The position numbers and the translations under genes were made by a program. From NCBI GenBank assembly GCA_024398125.1, contig JAKSJO010000011.1:1-64000 (forward strand): 64,000 nucleotides of DNA, given 5' to 3'. The notes below the pieces were generated by a model, which saw nothing but the letters and a program-made list of their open reading frames with translations, searched no databases and was not told the DNA's origin. Origin of the DNA: Bacteroidales bacterium (lineage in GTDB: Bacteria; Bacteroidota; Bacteroidia; Bacteroidales; UBA932). Below, piece after piece: positions 7,715-16,334 of the stretch; position 1 is the stretch's first letter, and the number at the start of each line of letters is the position of its first letter.

Positions 7715-8959
7715 CTATTCATCTCTCATTGCGTCCACCGGCTTGATCTGCATCGCCCTGAGTGCCGGTGCGATTCCGGCGGCGATTCCGAGGACTGTCA
7801 GCAGTATTGCGGCGCCGACTGCCGTTCCGAAGCTGATCTGGAAACTTGCCTTGCCTGCCGCGACAATATCCATGACGGCCAGTATGCCGACCGTGAAGAC
7901 TATCGCCAGCATGCCCGCCAGCAGTGTCAGTATTATGCTTTCCCAAAGAATCTGGCTGAGCACGTCCCTGGGCGTGGCACCGATGGCGCGGCGTATGCCG
8001 ATTTCTATCGTTCGCTCACGGACTGTCACCATCATGATGTTGCCTACTCCGATCGCTCCGGCCAGCAAGGTTCCCAGGCCGATGAGCCAGACGATGAAGT
8101 TCACGCCCTTGAAGATGTTGTCGATGAGGCGGAACAGCTGTTCCAGATGCAGGAAACCAATCGCGTCCTTGTCCGACGGGTCGATGTTGTGTTCGCGGGC
8201 AACGATACTTCGAATGCGCTCATCAAGTGTCTCGAGGTTGATTCCACCCTTGCCTGTCATTGAAAGCATATCAATGCGGCTTCCCCTGTTGAACAGAATC
8301 TTGGCAAGCGGCATAGGGATGACGATGGTGCTGCGCGCAGATCCGTTTATTGAAATATTTCCCTCGTGGACATCAACTCCCACAACTTCATAGTAGACCG
8401 AGCCGACCTGGATGAAGGTGCCGCAAGGATCCTCATCCTCTTCGTACAGCGACTCGTAGATATCCTTTCCGATCACACATACCTTGCGCTTCTGGTCAAT
8501 ATCGACCTGATTGAGGAAACGGCCGTATTTGAGGCTCGGGACCTCGATAGCGGCATATTCCGGAAGCACTCCCTTTATCGATGCCGTGTACATTCCGTCA
8601 TAATCCTTGCCGTCGCGCTGAACTTTCATTCCCCACTGGCTCACCATTCCCGTTACAATGTCCAGTTCCGGGACCATCAGCTTAAGCCTCTCGATATCCT
8701 TGTCGTCAAGGTCCCAGCCGCGTCCCTCCTTCATTCCATGCCAAGGTTTGGTCGTACGGTTGGAATACATTACCGATGTATTGGTCGCAAAGCCGTCGAA
8801 GTTGCTGGCTAGGAGCTGCTTCACTCCCTGGCCGCCGCCAAGCATGAACAGCAGCATGAACAAGCCCCAGAAGATACCGAAGCCCGTCAGAAGGCTGCGG
8901 CTCCTGTTTCTGGTCAGCGAATCCGCTATTTCGCGGAAACTGTCTCTGTCAAATCTCAT
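7715..8959 (-). CDS. MacB-like ABC transporter permease (second copy)
   Basis: The 414-residue protein has the MacB topology: an N-terminal membrane helix, a large periplasmic domain (MacB_PCD), and three C-terminal membrane helices in an FtsX-like domain (VRERTIEIGIRRAIGATPRD is the hallmark motif). It is a paralogue of the permease encoded just upstream, so the pump probably uses a permease heterodimer. Unlike E. coli MacB it has no ATPase domain of its own; this is supplied by the gene at 10244-10966. Confidence 0.92.
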   Translation of the reverse strand: MRFDRDSFREIADSLTRNRSRSLLTGFGIFWGLFMLLFMLGGGQGVKQLLASNFDGFATNTSVMYSNRTTKPWHGMKEGRGWDLDDKDIERLKLMVPELDIVTGMVSQWGMKVQRDGKDYDGMYTASIKGVLPEYAAIEVPSLKYGRFLNQVDIDQKRKVCVIGKDIYESLYEEDEDPCGTFIQVGSVYYEVVGVDVHEGNISINGSARSTIVIPMPLAKILFNRGSRIDMLSMTGKGGINLETLDERIRSIVAREHNIDPSDKDAIGFLHLEQLFRLIDNIFKGVNFIVWLIGLGTLLAGAIGVGNIMMVTVRERTIEIGIRRAIGATPRDVLSQILWESIILTLLAGMLAIVFTVGILAVMDIVAAGKASFQISFGTAVGAAILLTVLGIAAGIAPALRAMQIKPVDAMRDE

Positions 8960-8971
8960 GTGCTGTCTCCT

Positions 8972-10240
8972 TTAATTTGCCCTGAGGGCTTCTATAGGTC
9001 TTACCCTGCTGGCCTTGCGCGCAGGGATGATGCCCGCAAGCGTTCCGGCTATGATCAGAACCAAGGTCGCTTCCAGCGCGACGTCCAGGCCGACGGTGGT
9101 ATCCTTCATCATGTTGATGCTTACACCCAGAACATCGGTGTTGGACGAACCCAGCGTCTTGTTCATTATCTCGCAGGCAAACATGCCCAGTACCATGCCG
9201 ACATAGCCGAATACGGTAGTGATGAGAACGCTCTCACATACGATCAGTCGGAGGATGCTGCTCGGACGCGCGCCCAGAGCCTTGCGTATGCCGAACTCAT
9301 GAGTCCTTTCCTTTACTGTGATCAGCATGATGTTGCTGACGCCGACGATTCCGCTGAGGAGGGTAAACAGTCCGACTATCCAAAGAGCTTTGTTAAGGAT
9401 CGACATACCCTTGTCCATCTGGCGGCTCTGGGTCATGTGGTTGTCTATCCAGATACCCTGTCTGTCGCCGGGAGCGATGCGATGGTTGGCATTGAGGGTG
9501 GCGCGATACTCGTTCTCGAACATTTCGGACTCTCCTTCCTCCTCAAGTCCTTCAAACGAGAAGATGATGGATTCAATATTCGGATTCCCGCTCTTGAAGA
9601 TGCTCAGCATGGTAGAATACGGCATGATCGCATCTTCGTTCTGGGTCATCTCGTCACTGTTCTTGATGCCGATCACCTTGAAACTGATACCGCTGATCTG
9701 GATGCTGCGGCCTATCATGCGCTTGTTGGAAATCTTTCCATCACTGAGCGATTCGGCCTGTTTCTCCGAAATCACGATAACCTTGCGTTTCTGGTCTATG
9801 TCGTTCCTGTTGATGAACCTTCCCTCCAGAATCTTGGTCCTGAATATTTCATTGACCTCAGGATTGGATCCTGTAGCCCTGGCAGAGACACTTCTGTTGC
9901 CCATCACCATGGTCACGCTTGAACTGGCCTGCGGCGAAACCTTGTCTATCTTGTCGGCAAAGCGCTCGCTACGGGTCGCAAGATAATCGCCCTGGGATAG
10001 CCTGACGCGGCGTCCTTCCGGCAGGCCCTGGTACGCCATCGAGGTCCTTCCGCCGCTGATGGTCATGGAATGCATATCAATGTCGCCCATCTGAGCCGCC
10101 GTCGCGTTCTTGAGACCGTTGCCGGCACCAAGCAGCACCATGAGCATGAATATGCCCCAGGCAACCGCGAAGCCCGTCAGGATGGTGCGCAGCATGTTGC
10201 GGCGTATCGATTCCCATATTTCGATTATGAGGTCTCTCAT
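8972..10240 (-). CDS. MacB-like ABC transporter permease (first copy)
   Basis: The 422-residue protein has an N-terminal helix (ILTGFAVAWGIFMLMVLL), a periplasmic MacB_PCD-type domain, and the FtsX-type C-terminus with the motif VKERTHEFGIRKALGARPSS and three membrane helices. It begins three bases after the ATPase gene ends and lies 12 bases before the second permease. Two unequal permeases plus a free ATPase suggest an asymmetric mechanotransmission-type ABC pump exporting peptides, lipids or antibiotics. Confidence 0.92.
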   Translation of the reverse strand: MRDLIIEIWESIRRNMLRTILTGFAVAWGIFMLMVLLGAGNGLKNATAAQMGDIDMHSMTISGGRTSMAYQGLPEGRRVRLSQGDYLATRSERFADKIDKVSPQASSSVTMVMGNRSVSARATGSNPEVNEIFRTKILEGRFINRNDIDQKRKVIVISEKQAESLSDGKISNKRMIGRSIQISGISFKVIGIKNSDEMTQNEDAIMPYSTMLSIFKSGNPNIESIIFSFEGLEEEGESEMFENEYRATLNANHRIAPGDRQGIWIDNHMTQSRQMDKGMSILNKALWIVGLFTLLSGIVGVSNIMLITVKERTHEFGIRKALGARPSSILRLIVCESVLITTVFGYVGMVLGMFACEIMNKTLGSSNTDVLGVSINMMKDTTVGLDVALEATLVLIIAGTLAGIIPARKASRVRPIEALRAN

Positions 10241-10243
10241 GGC

Positions 10244-10966
10244 TTACTTCATGATGGTGGTCGTACCGAACGCCGATGCGTCGTGATGGCTGTTGTCCTC
10301 GATCTTGCCGATGAGACCGTCCTTGATATGGATGATGCGGTCAGTGCAGTTCGCAACACCGCTCTCGTGGGTCACGACGATGATGGTCGCATGGTCCTCT
10401 CGGTTCAGGCGGGTAAGCAGCTCCATCACCTCGACCGATGTCTTGGAATCAAGAGCTCCCGTCGGCTCGTCGGCCAGGAGGATGCGAGGATTGGTGATGA
10501 GCGCGCGGGCGATTGCGACACGCTGCTTCTGGCCTCCTGACATTTCGTTTGGATAGTGGTTCGCCCAGTCGGTCAGTCCGAGTCGCTCCAGCAGCTGCAT
10601 CGCCATCTCATGACGCTTGCGGCGGCTAACACCCTGGTAGAATAGAGGGAGCTCGACATTCTCGACTGCGGTCTTGAATGGAATAAGGTTGAATGACTGG
10701 AAGATGAATCCGATCATGCGGTTGCGGTAGTCGGCGGCTGTCTTTTCGCTGAGATCCTTGATCAGCTTGCCGTCCAGCACGTACTCGCCTGTATCGTAGT
10801 TGTCCAGAATTCCAAGTATGTTGAGAAGTGTCGACTTGCCAGAGCCGGACGCGCCCATGATAGACACGAATTCGCCCTCCGCTATTGAAAGGTCTATGCC
10901 TTTCAAGACGTGGAGGGGCTGGCCGTTATCGTAAGTCTTGTTGACTCCTTTAAGTTCTATAAGCAT
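10244..10966 (-). CDS. ABC transporter ATPase (MacB/LolD type)
   Basis: The 240-residue ATPase has Walker A GASGSGKST, the Q-loop, signature MSGGQKQRVAIARAL, Walker B ILLADEPTGALDS and the switch His in VTHE. The insert before the signature and overall length match the LolD/MacB type 7 branch. It is the first gene of the minus-strand efflux operon and energises the two permeases that follow. A promoter candidate lies about 260 bases upstream, leaving an unusually long leader with repeated motifs. Confidence 0.94.
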   Translation of the reverse strand: MLIELKGVNKTYDNGQPLHVLKGIDLSIAEGEFVSIMGASGSGKSTLLNILGILDNYDTGEYVLDGKLIKDLSEKTAADYRNRMIGFIFQSFNLIPFKTAVENVELPLFYQGVSRRKRHEMAMQLLERLGLTDWANHYPNEMSGGQKQRVAIARALITNPRILLADEPTGALDSKTSVEVMELLTRLNREDHATIIVVTHESGVANCTDRIIHIKDGLIGKIEDNSHHDASAFGTTTIMK

Positions 10967-11036
10967 AATGGTACGGTTGTGACCGTCTTCGCCTGCAGGT
11001 TCCGTTTTCGATACGCCACGCTTATTGACATATAAA

Positions 11037-11287
11037 GTTTTTCATGTTCGGAATTGTTATTGACCCGCGTCTCGCGACGAGGAAAAGTTTTTCAAAGTTC
11101 AACCACGTTTTTCATAGGTAAGTTCAGGTCCGGCAGCGGAATCGAAAAACAGGCAACCTGCAGTCAAGCGGTATATTTAAGTTTAGTTTCGTACTTGTAT
11201 AGTGTATTACTCAACTACTACACTGCAAATATACAACCGATTTTGTTATCTGCAATAGTAAAGTTTACAAAAAGTGAAGTTTTTCAT
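11037..11287. promoter_or_regulatory. Four direct repeats of GTTTTTCA in a divergent control region
   Basis: GTTTTTCA occurs at 11037, 11087, 11107 and 11279, three of the four continuing with T, and two preceded by AA. The spacings of 50 and 20 bp are whole helical turns. They lie in the 430-bp gap between the divergent efflux operon and the DUF1460 gene, so they could be operator sites or leader RNA elements. The rest of this gap holds the promoter boxes listed separately and no gene that I can support. Confidence 0.35.
11226..11256 (-). promoter_or_regulatory. Promoter toward the efflux operon
   Basis: On the minus strand ATTGC (-33-like, 11252-11256) is followed after 18 bp by TATATTTG (11226-11233). 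This fits the Bacteroidota promoter and points at the ATPase gene, giving a leader of about 250 bases. Confidence 0.6.
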
Positions 11288-11347
11288 TTGTCCTATCGGC
11301 TTTCATATATAAGACGCTCGAACTGCCGTTTTGCTAACGAAAAAAAC

Positions 11348-11355
11348 TACTTTTG
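11348..11355 (+). promoter_or_regulatory. -7 box (TACTTTTG) for the DUF1460 gene
   Basis: TACTTTTG matches TAnnTTTG and lies 40 bases before the chosen ATG. A TTTG at 11330-11333 is only 14 bp away, shorter than usual. Confidence 0.5.
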
Positions 11356-11395
11356 TAGCGGGAGATGCCATTTCTCCTTTAACAACACGTTCAAA

Positions 11396-12301
11396 ATGAA
11401 GAAACTTCTTATTCTCGGCATTGCTCTGACAGCATTGTCAGCAGCATGTTCATCAAGCAGCAATTCCCAGGCCACTGAGACACCGGCCTACGCAATAGAC
11501 AGCACCGCCATCGCGGTCCAGCAGCCGATAATGGCCAGGCTGGCAGCCGCTCTTGCCCCTCACAGCGAAGATGCCATACATCAGCAGATGGTACGAGCAG
11601 CTGAGATGATGCTCGGGACTGAGTACGTTGCCGGGACCCTTGACGAGGGTGACGATGAGCGCGTCCGTGTCTATCTGGACCGCACAGACTGCATCATCTT
11701 CGTCGAGACCATATTTGACCTTGCACACGCCGTAAGGCAGGCAGGGGCTGACGCCGACTATTCACTTCTCTGCGACCTGATCCGCCAGAGCCGCTATCGT
11801 GACGGTGTCTGCGAACGCTACTCCGACCGCATCCACTACACCACCGAATGGATACGCCAGGGCGAGGCTCGTGGGCTCATGAAAGACATCACAGAGGATC
11901 TCGGCGGAGTGGACTTCAACGACCCGATAGATTTCATGACTACCCACAGGGCATCATACAGGCATCTTGCCGACACTGCCTCAGCCGAGGCCAACCATGA
12001 CTGGGAGGTCATCGCAGCAGTCGAGAAAAGCCTCAACGAGACTCCTTCGTACTATATCCCCGAGGACAGGATCGCAGCCATCCAGGACCAGATCCGCAGC
12101 GGAGACATCATCTGCTTCATGTCCGGGACAAAGGGTCTGGACATCGCCCATGTCTCGATTGCATACGTCCATGACGGCATCGTCGGCTTCATCCATGCAT
12201 CCCAGGCCGAAGGCCGCGTCATCATCGACCCGAAATCCATTTCAGACTATACCCTCGGAAGAAAGTCATCTCCAGGAATCAAGGTAGTAAGAGTGTTATA
12301 A
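11396..12301 (+). CDS. DUF1460 lipoprotein, probable N-acetylmuramoyl-L-alanine amidase-like
   Basis: I chose ATG 11396 because it opens directly on a lipoprotein signal (MKKLLILGIALTALSAAC, lipobox Cys at 18) and follows a -7 box by 40 bases; an upstream extension of the frame has no such features. The 301-residue product matches DUF1460, a NlpC/P60-like fold: GTEYVAGTLD, then DRTDCIIFVE with the conserved Cys, and DIAHVSIAYVHDG with the conserved His. Structural work on the family suggests cleavage of cell-wall muropeptides. Inferred: a membrane-anchored enzyme for cell-wall turnover or recycling. It is divergent from the efflux operon and ends in its own terminator. Confidence 0.88.
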   Translation: MKKLLILGIALTALSAACSSSSNSQATETPAYAIDSTAIAVQQPIMARLAAALAPHSEDAIHQQMVRAAEMMLGTEYVAGTLDEGDDERVRVYLDRTDCIIFVETIFDLAHAVRQAGADADYSLLCDLIRQSRYRDGVCERYSDRIHYTTEWIRQGEARGLMKDITEDLGGVDFNDPIDFMTTHRASYRHLADTASAEANHDWEVIAAVEKSLNETPSYYIPEDRIAAIQDQIRSGDIICFMSGTKGLDIAHVSIAYVHDGIVGFIHASQAEGRVIIDPKSISDYTLGRKSSPGIKVVRVL

Positions 12302-12306
12302 ATAAG

Positions 12307-12335
12307 AAGCCCGGCGCTGATGCACCGGGCTTTTC
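12307..12335. terminator. Terminator between convergent genes
   Basis: A stem of eight pairs built on GCCCGG/CCGGGC (12307-12314 with 12325-12332) runs into TTTT on the plus strand. It lies between the DUF1460 gene and the convergent GH43 gene. Confidence 0.7.
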
Positions 12336-12368
12336 TATGTGGTGAAGGATTGACCTTCACTGTTCCAA

Positions 12369-13517
12369 TTAAGGATTGTAACGCTGTCCGAGAACGAGCT
12401 TGTCGCCGCTGTCGTCAACCTCCCAAAGCTGAGGCTTACGGCCGCCGTTACCCTCTGAGTGGTGTACGCTGTAGAGAAGCTTGCCGTCGAAGGTGCGGAA
12501 GAGCATACCGTGACCAGAGTTGTTTGCGAGGAATGGTTCTGGCTCCTGTACCCAAGGGCCAGCGATGGTGCCGCTCTCTGAGTAGCAGATACCCTGGAGG
12601 TAACGCTCCTGACCCCATGTTGCCCAAAGCATACCGAGCTTGCCGGTCTGGGTGCGGAACATCTGAGGGCCGTCGGTAACCCAACCTGGCATCTTCATTC
12701 CGAAGGTAGCCTCGCCCATGCCGATCATCTCGCCGCAGTAAGCAGCCTCTGAAGCGCGGAACATGGTTACAGGCCACTCTGAGATGGTGTGGGTAAGATC
12801 GTCGCTGAGCTCGATGTAATCCATGGTACCGTCGATGATCTGGGTCCACTCATGAACGAAGACCATGTACTTGTGACCATTCTCCTCGTAGTAGGTACCG
12901 TCGATACAGTCCCACTCGCGTGGCTCATAGTCATATCCTGGCTCGATTGCGAAGCTGGTGTAAGGGCCCTCCGGATTGTCGGCGCGGAGAATGTAGGTCT
13001 GGTTGTGAGGCACGTTGTAGCGACGTGGTACATACTCGATGATGTCGCTGTGGTCACTCCAGGTTCCGAAATAGTAGTAGTAGTCGCCGATCTTGTGAAT
13101 CTCGGCTGCTGCGGCGAAGCCTGCCTTCTCGAGCCAGAGGCCCTTGATGTCGATTACATTGTAAGGTCCCTCCCACATAGCAAGGTCCTTGCTCTTGTAC
13201 ATCATACCGCCAGAGCTGGTAAGATAGTAGGTCTGGGTAGCCTCATCAGCGAGGATGTAAGGATCAGACATGCTGAGGTCGTTGAGATGAACGGTTCTTA
13301 CCTCAGGGGTGATGTTGCGAGGGCGCTGCGGGCGCTCGATCGGCTTTCCGGTAGAGTCGGTTCTTGGCATACCGAAACCCTTCTGGCCGAGGTCTGCGCG
13401 TGGAGCGAGCTCGGTTCCTGGAACCACTGGACGTGGAGCAGGGCAGCTCTGCTGCTTAGGGGCACAAGCCGCTACAGCAAGGGCAGCCGCTGCGAGAATA
13501 CAGATTGAATTTCTCAT
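12369..13517 (-). CDS. Glycoside hydrolase family 43 lipoprotein
   Basis: The start is set at 13517, where MRNSICILAAAALAVAAC opens a lipoprotein signal; the frame continues upstream without features. The 382-residue product is a five-bladed GH43 propeller: the general base is the Asp of MSDPYILAD (about residue 85), DCIDGTYYEENGHKYMVF carries the acidic residues expected of the middle blade, and TDGPQMFRTQTGKLGMLW is typical of the last blade. GH43 enzymes remove arabinose or xylose from plant polysaccharides. Exact specificity (arabinofuranosidase, xylosidase or arabinanase) cannot be told. The gene stands alone with its own -7 box. Confidence 0.9.
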   Translation of the reverse strand: MRNSICILAAAALAVAACAPKQQSCPAPRPVVPGTELAPRADLGQKGFGMPRTDSTGKPIERPQRPRNITPEVRTVHLNDLSMSDPYILADEATQTYYLTSSGGMMYKSKDLAMWEGPYNVIDIKGLWLEKAGFAAAAEIHKIGDYYYYFGTWSDHSDIIEYVPRRYNVPHNQTYILRADNPEGPYTSFAIEPGYDYEPREWDCIDGTYYEENGHKYMVFVHEWTQIIDGTMDYIELSDDLTHTISEWPVTMFRASEAAYCGEMIGMGEATFGMKMPGWVTDGPQMFRTQTGKLGMLWATWGQERYLQGICYSESGTIAGPWVQEPEPFLANNSGHGMLFRTFDGKLLYSVHHSEGNGGRKPQLWEVDDSGDKLVLGQRYNP

Positions 13518-13557
13518 TGTTATTGGATTTGTTAGTGATTGTTCGTCCGTCAGTTCA

Positions 13558-13565
13558 CAAATATA
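13558..13565 (-). promoter_or_regulatory. -7 box (TATATTTG) for the GH43 lipoprotein gene
   Basis: A minus-strand TATATTTG lies 40 bases upstream of the GH43 start. No good -33 element is seen. Confidence 0.45.
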
Positions 13566-13651
13566 GAAAACCCCTTCCAATAATCCTCGGGAGGGGTTTG
13601 AAAAACAATCTGTTCCTTTTATTTTTTCGGACTCGAAAGCAAGGTTTCAAG

Positions 13652-13659
13652 TATATTTG
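13652..13659 (+). promoter_or_regulatory. -7 box (TATATTTG) for the small gene at 13.7 kb
   Basis: TATATTTG lies 33 bases before an ATG at 13693 whose frame is closed after 21 codons, and 79 bases before the ATG used for the downstream frame. The position favours 13693 as the original start. Confidence 0.5.
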
Positions 13660-13738
13660 CATTTAGTATATGAACAACACCGATCTATACTTATGAAAGC
13701 ACACACTCTTGCCGATCACGATAAAATCGTCATCTCCA

Positions 13739-14038
13739 ATGTTTGGAATGGACGGTGACTGTGATGTTACCGACAGGTTCAGACTTTCGTCCGAGTTCAT
13801 GATTTACCCTGTCTTTTCATCAGAAGACTGCAAGATGCTAGGCAGGATCGAAGAGGGAATGACGATTGACGACTATCTCGCTCTCAAGCCATTTGTCAAT
13901 GCGAACCTGCTGTTCCGACTGGACGACATACCGGAAGATCTGCCGCTGAAGACCACCTTCACCGTTGACATCGAGCTCGCCGACGGCAGGCACATCACAA
14001 GTACCACTCCCGCCGTGACGATAGATCATTTGCGGTGA
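13739..14038 (+). CDS. Small hypothetical protein, possibly frameshifted at its 5' end
   Basis: From ATG 13739 this encodes 99 residues with no signal peptide (MFGMDGDCDVTDRF, then a conserved-looking acidic body and a C-terminal ADGRHITSTTPAVTIDHLR). I do not recognise the family. An ATG at 13693, well placed after a promoter box, opens MKAHTLADHDKIVISNVWNG in another frame and stops at 13756-13758. That peptide reads like real coding sequence, so the gene may have carried both parts before a small insertion or deletion near 13738-13742. The 3' end overlaps the convergent lipoprotein gene by 13 bases. Confidence 0.6.
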   Translation: MFGMDGDCDVTDRFRLSSEFMIYPVFSSEDCKMLGRIEEGMTIDDYLALKPFVNANLLFRLDDIPEDLPLKTTFTVDIELADGRHITSTTPAVTIDHLR

Positions 14039-14523
14039 AACTTATATACCACGAATCTGTGTTCTCCGCCCTTGTCTATGACGTATGGGACATGGGAGCC
14101 GCCGCCCTGAGGAAATGATTCCCACCTGAGAACAAGTGATCCCAGACCCGCGCGGACGACTTCGTATGCATGCAGGCCGCCAGAATCTTCCCAGACCAGG
14201 AAATTATGGGCGTATGTCCATTTACCGTCGCCACCCATCGTATACCCGCGATTGAACCGATAGGTACTGGGGTGAAGATCATTGTTCTGCTGTCTTCTTT
14301 CAGTCCTGTTGCCGTTGACATAGGTCTCTTCATATATTGAGTCAATCTCCCATGCTCCTATGATTGAACCTACACTGAACTTGTTCTTCTGGTCAAGGTT
14401 GATGTAGCCTCCCATCTTGGAGACAAGATACTGGTTAGGAATCGGCTCGTCCATCTTGCTGCAGGATACTGTCAATGCCATGCCGAACAATACGGCAGCT
14501 ATCGCAAACAATGTCTTTTTCAT
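14026..14523 (-). CDS. Lipoprotein of unknown function
   Basis: The 165-residue protein starts with MKKTLFAIAAVLFGMALTVSC, a lipoprotein signal with the lipobox Cys at 21. The mature part is beta-rich, with IIGAWEIDSIYEE and a stretch rich in Trp, Tyr and Gly. This resembles lipocalin-like proteins of Bacteroidota, though I cannot assign a family. The signal peptide and about 57 bases upstream are nearly identical to those of the serpin gene at 16335-17588, so the 5' module has been duplicated. It is the last gene in a run of minus-strand genes that includes the serpin, sigma factor and anti-sigma-like genes. Confidence 0.8.
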   Translation of the reverse strand: MKKTLFAIAAVLFGMALTVSCSKMDEPIPNQYLVSKMGGYINLDQKNKFSVGSIIGAWEIDSIYEETYVNGNRTERRQQNNDLHPSTYRFNRGYTMGGDGKWTYAHNFLVWEDSGGLHAYEVVRAGLGSLVLRWESFPQGGGSHVPYVIDKGGEHRFVVYKFHRK

Positions 14524-14580
14524 AGTAATGATGTGTTTGTATTTCTACATGCTAAACGCTCAAGATACGGAAATACTGCA
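14461..14580 (-). repeat. Duplicated leader plus signal-peptide module, copy 1
   Basis: About 120 bp covering the upstream region, start codon and signal-peptide codons is nearly identical to 17526-17639. The main difference is a 6-bp insertion in the leader here. Upstream of the ATG a degenerate -7 box (TATCTTGA) is shared by both copies. Confidence 0.85.
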
Positions 14581-14581
14581 C

Positions 14582-14608
14582 GAATCAAGGGGTCTGACCC
14601 TTTGATCC
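14582..14608. repeat. Dispersed palindromic repeat, copy 3
   Basis: GAATCAAGGGGTCTGACCC followed by TTTGATCC: a near-complete palindrome of the family at 5186-5210, placed between the anti-sigma-like gene and the lipoprotein gene. Confidence 0.65.
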
Positions 14609-14620
14609 AAACCACCTGAT

Positions 14621-15790
14621 TCACTTTGCCGCGCCGAGACTGACGTTGACGCCAAGGCGGAGGGTCAGGCTTGCAGGATGCTCGGTATGATAGCTCGGGA
14701 TTGCCGTTTCGGTAAGATAGTACGAGAGCTCAGGGGCAAGGAACAGATACAGGCCATTCCCTATCCTGTACTGGACAGCGGCCGTGGCAATTGCGGAGAA
14801 CTGCGGTTCCTTTATCGCAATTTCTCTCCCTGAGATCTCTCCATAGACGAGCTTTTCAGCCATTGCGCCGGCTGAAATGGACACAGAAAAATGCGAAGAG
14901 GCACCGAGGACATACCCTGCTTTCAAAGGAACGCCAAGAAAATGCAGCTTCTGGCCCCTTGAATCCATTTCTATGTCAGTCCTTAGATATGAATAGTTCA
15001 GTCCGCTCTCGAGGAACCACCTGTCAGCAAAAGGATAGGTCAGCGCAAGGCCAAGGCTGACCGGGCGGTAATGATGTCTCAAGAACTGCTGAGGGGCACT
15101 CGTACCTGTGGCCTTGGTCTCCGTTCCTTCGCCGACACCGCTTGAAATAGTCCCCCCCTGGGGAGGATTGCTGATTGGAGGATTACCGCGATCAAATCCA
15201 TTGCCGGCATCGGAAGCGCCGGAGACACCGGAGATTCCAGCCACAGACATGGACAGTCTGACCTTCCTTTTCGGAGCAGCGTCAGGTTCAGTAAAAAAGT
15301 CATCCCAATCATCCCATTGGCCTGCTGGCTCTCCCGTCAAAGTCTCCTGCTCGGCGGCGGCAGGATCGGCAATGACAGGCTCGGCAGTTGCAGTAGTTTC
15401 TTCATATATGACAGCATGTTCCGACGGGACGGCGGTTTTCCTGACCGGCAGCGCAGCCTCAGCGACCAGGGTCTGTTCCGCGGGCAGGATGTCAATCAGA
15501 TCCGCGGCAGGCATGACGGGCACAGAATCTTCTTCTGCCATCAGTCCAGAGGCGTCTGTATGCGATGTCCTGAATGGAGAAATGATGAAGAACAGAGCCA
15601 ATGCTGCAGCGATGGCAGCGGCTGTTGCCCATGCAAAGACAGGCTTGCGGCCAGCCTTTGAGCCCTGCGCTGCAAGTCCTGAGCGGCTTTCGACCTTTGA
15701 CCAGATGTCTGACGAAGGCGGAAGCACTGATGAATCCAGGCGCTCGCGGAGAGCGTCTGTCCAATCGTTGTTGTTTCTCTTGTCAATCAT
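14621..15790 (-). CDS. Anti-sigma-factor-like membrane protein with a C-terminal outer-membrane barrel domain
   Basis: The 389-residue protein has three parts. An N-terminal polar segment (residues 1-48, DALRERLDSSVLPPSSDIW) is like the sigma-binding region found in many Bacteroidota anti-sigma proteins. One membrane helix follows (about 49-72, WATAAAIAAALALFFII), then an acidic, low-complexity linker. The C-terminal part from about residue 240 has repeated amphipathic strands (FLESGLNYSYLR, LYLFLAPELSYYL, LTLRLGVNVSLG) like OMP_b-brl porin domains. Its first eight bases overlap the ECF sigma gene, so the two are translationally coupled. Inferred: it senses envelope stress or protein folding and holds the sigma factor at the membrane. 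Joining an inner-membrane helix to a barrel-like domain raises a topology question that the sequence does not settle. Confidence 0.8.
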   Translation of the reverse strand: MIDKRNNNDWTDALRERLDSSVLPPSSDIWSKVESRSGLAAQGSKAGRKPVFAWATAAAIAAALALFFIISPFRTSHTDASGLMAEEDSVPVMPAADLIDILPAEQTLVAEAALPVRKTAVPSEHAVIYEETTATAEPVIADPAAAEQETLTGEPAGQWDDWDDFFTEPDAAPKRKVRLSMSVAGISGVSGASDAGNGFDRGNPPISNPPQGGTISSGVGEGTETKATGTSAPQQFLRHHYRPVSLGLALTYPFADRWFLESGLNYSYLRTDIEMDSRGQKLHFLGVPLKAGYVLGASSHFSVSISAGAMAEKLVYGEISGREIAIKEPQFSAIATAAVQYRIGNGLYLFLAPELSYYLTETAIPSYHTEHPASLTLRLGVNVSLGAAK

Positions 15791-16331
15791 GCCTGTTCAA
15801 ATAGTCTTTTATCTTTTCTGCCAGAATCATCCTGGCTCTGTGATACTGTGACGACGATGTCCTTTCCTTGATGCCTAAGCATTGCGATATCTCTTTGTGC
15901 GAAAAGCCGTCAAGCGCGAACATGTTGAATACTGTTCTGTAGCCTGGCGGCAGCTCCCTGATGAATCGCAGCAGGACGTCCTCAGGTACAGTCCCTACGT
16001 CATTGTCATCGATGAATATCTCTTTGGCATCGGTCTCGTCCATGGTCTCTGTCGGAAAGCGGCCTGCCGTTCTGACGAAGTCCAGTGCCTTGTTGACCGT
16101 TATCCTCCTCATCCAGGCATACAGCGAGCCGGCTCCCCTGTATCTGAAGGAGTCGAACGACTGTATTATCTTGATGAAAGAATCCTGGAGTATGTCTTCG
16201 GCATCGACCTGGGTTGCAGCATATCTGGCGCACAGGAAGAAGAGCCGCCCGGCATAGGTGTCGTATAGTTCCCTGAATGCCTGACTCTCCCTGCTTCTGC
16301 ATCTTTCTGCCAGCAGCTGCTCCGGGGTCAT
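15783..16331 (-). CDS. ECF-type RNA polymerase sigma factor
   Basis: The 182-residue protein has sigma region 2 (AFRELYDTYAGRLFFLCARY, DAEDILQDSFIKI, then YAWMRRITVNKALDFVR) and region 4 with a helix-turn-helix (YRTVFNMFALDGFSHKEISQCLGI). It lacks regions 1 and 3, as ECF factors do. The stop overlaps the start of the anti-sigma-like gene, and the gene begins three bases after the serpin stop. Inferred: it directs RNA polymerase to a small regulon, possibly including this operon, and is held by the downstream protein. Confidence 0.93.
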   Translation of the reverse strand: MTPEQLLAERCRSRESQAFRELYDTYAGRLFFLCARYAATQVDAEDILQDSFIKIIQSFDSFRYRGAGSLYAWMRRITVNKALDFVRTAGRFPTETMDETDAKEIFIDDNDVGTVPEDVLLRFIRELPPGYRTVFNMFALDGFSHKEISQCLGIKERTSSSQYHRARMILAEKIKDYLNRHD

Positions 16332-16334
16332 TGG

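Noticed and set aside
11054-11395. Upstream extension of the DUF1460 frame
   Set aside because: It covers the promoter boxes and repeated motifs and precedes a perfect lipoprotein start at 11396.
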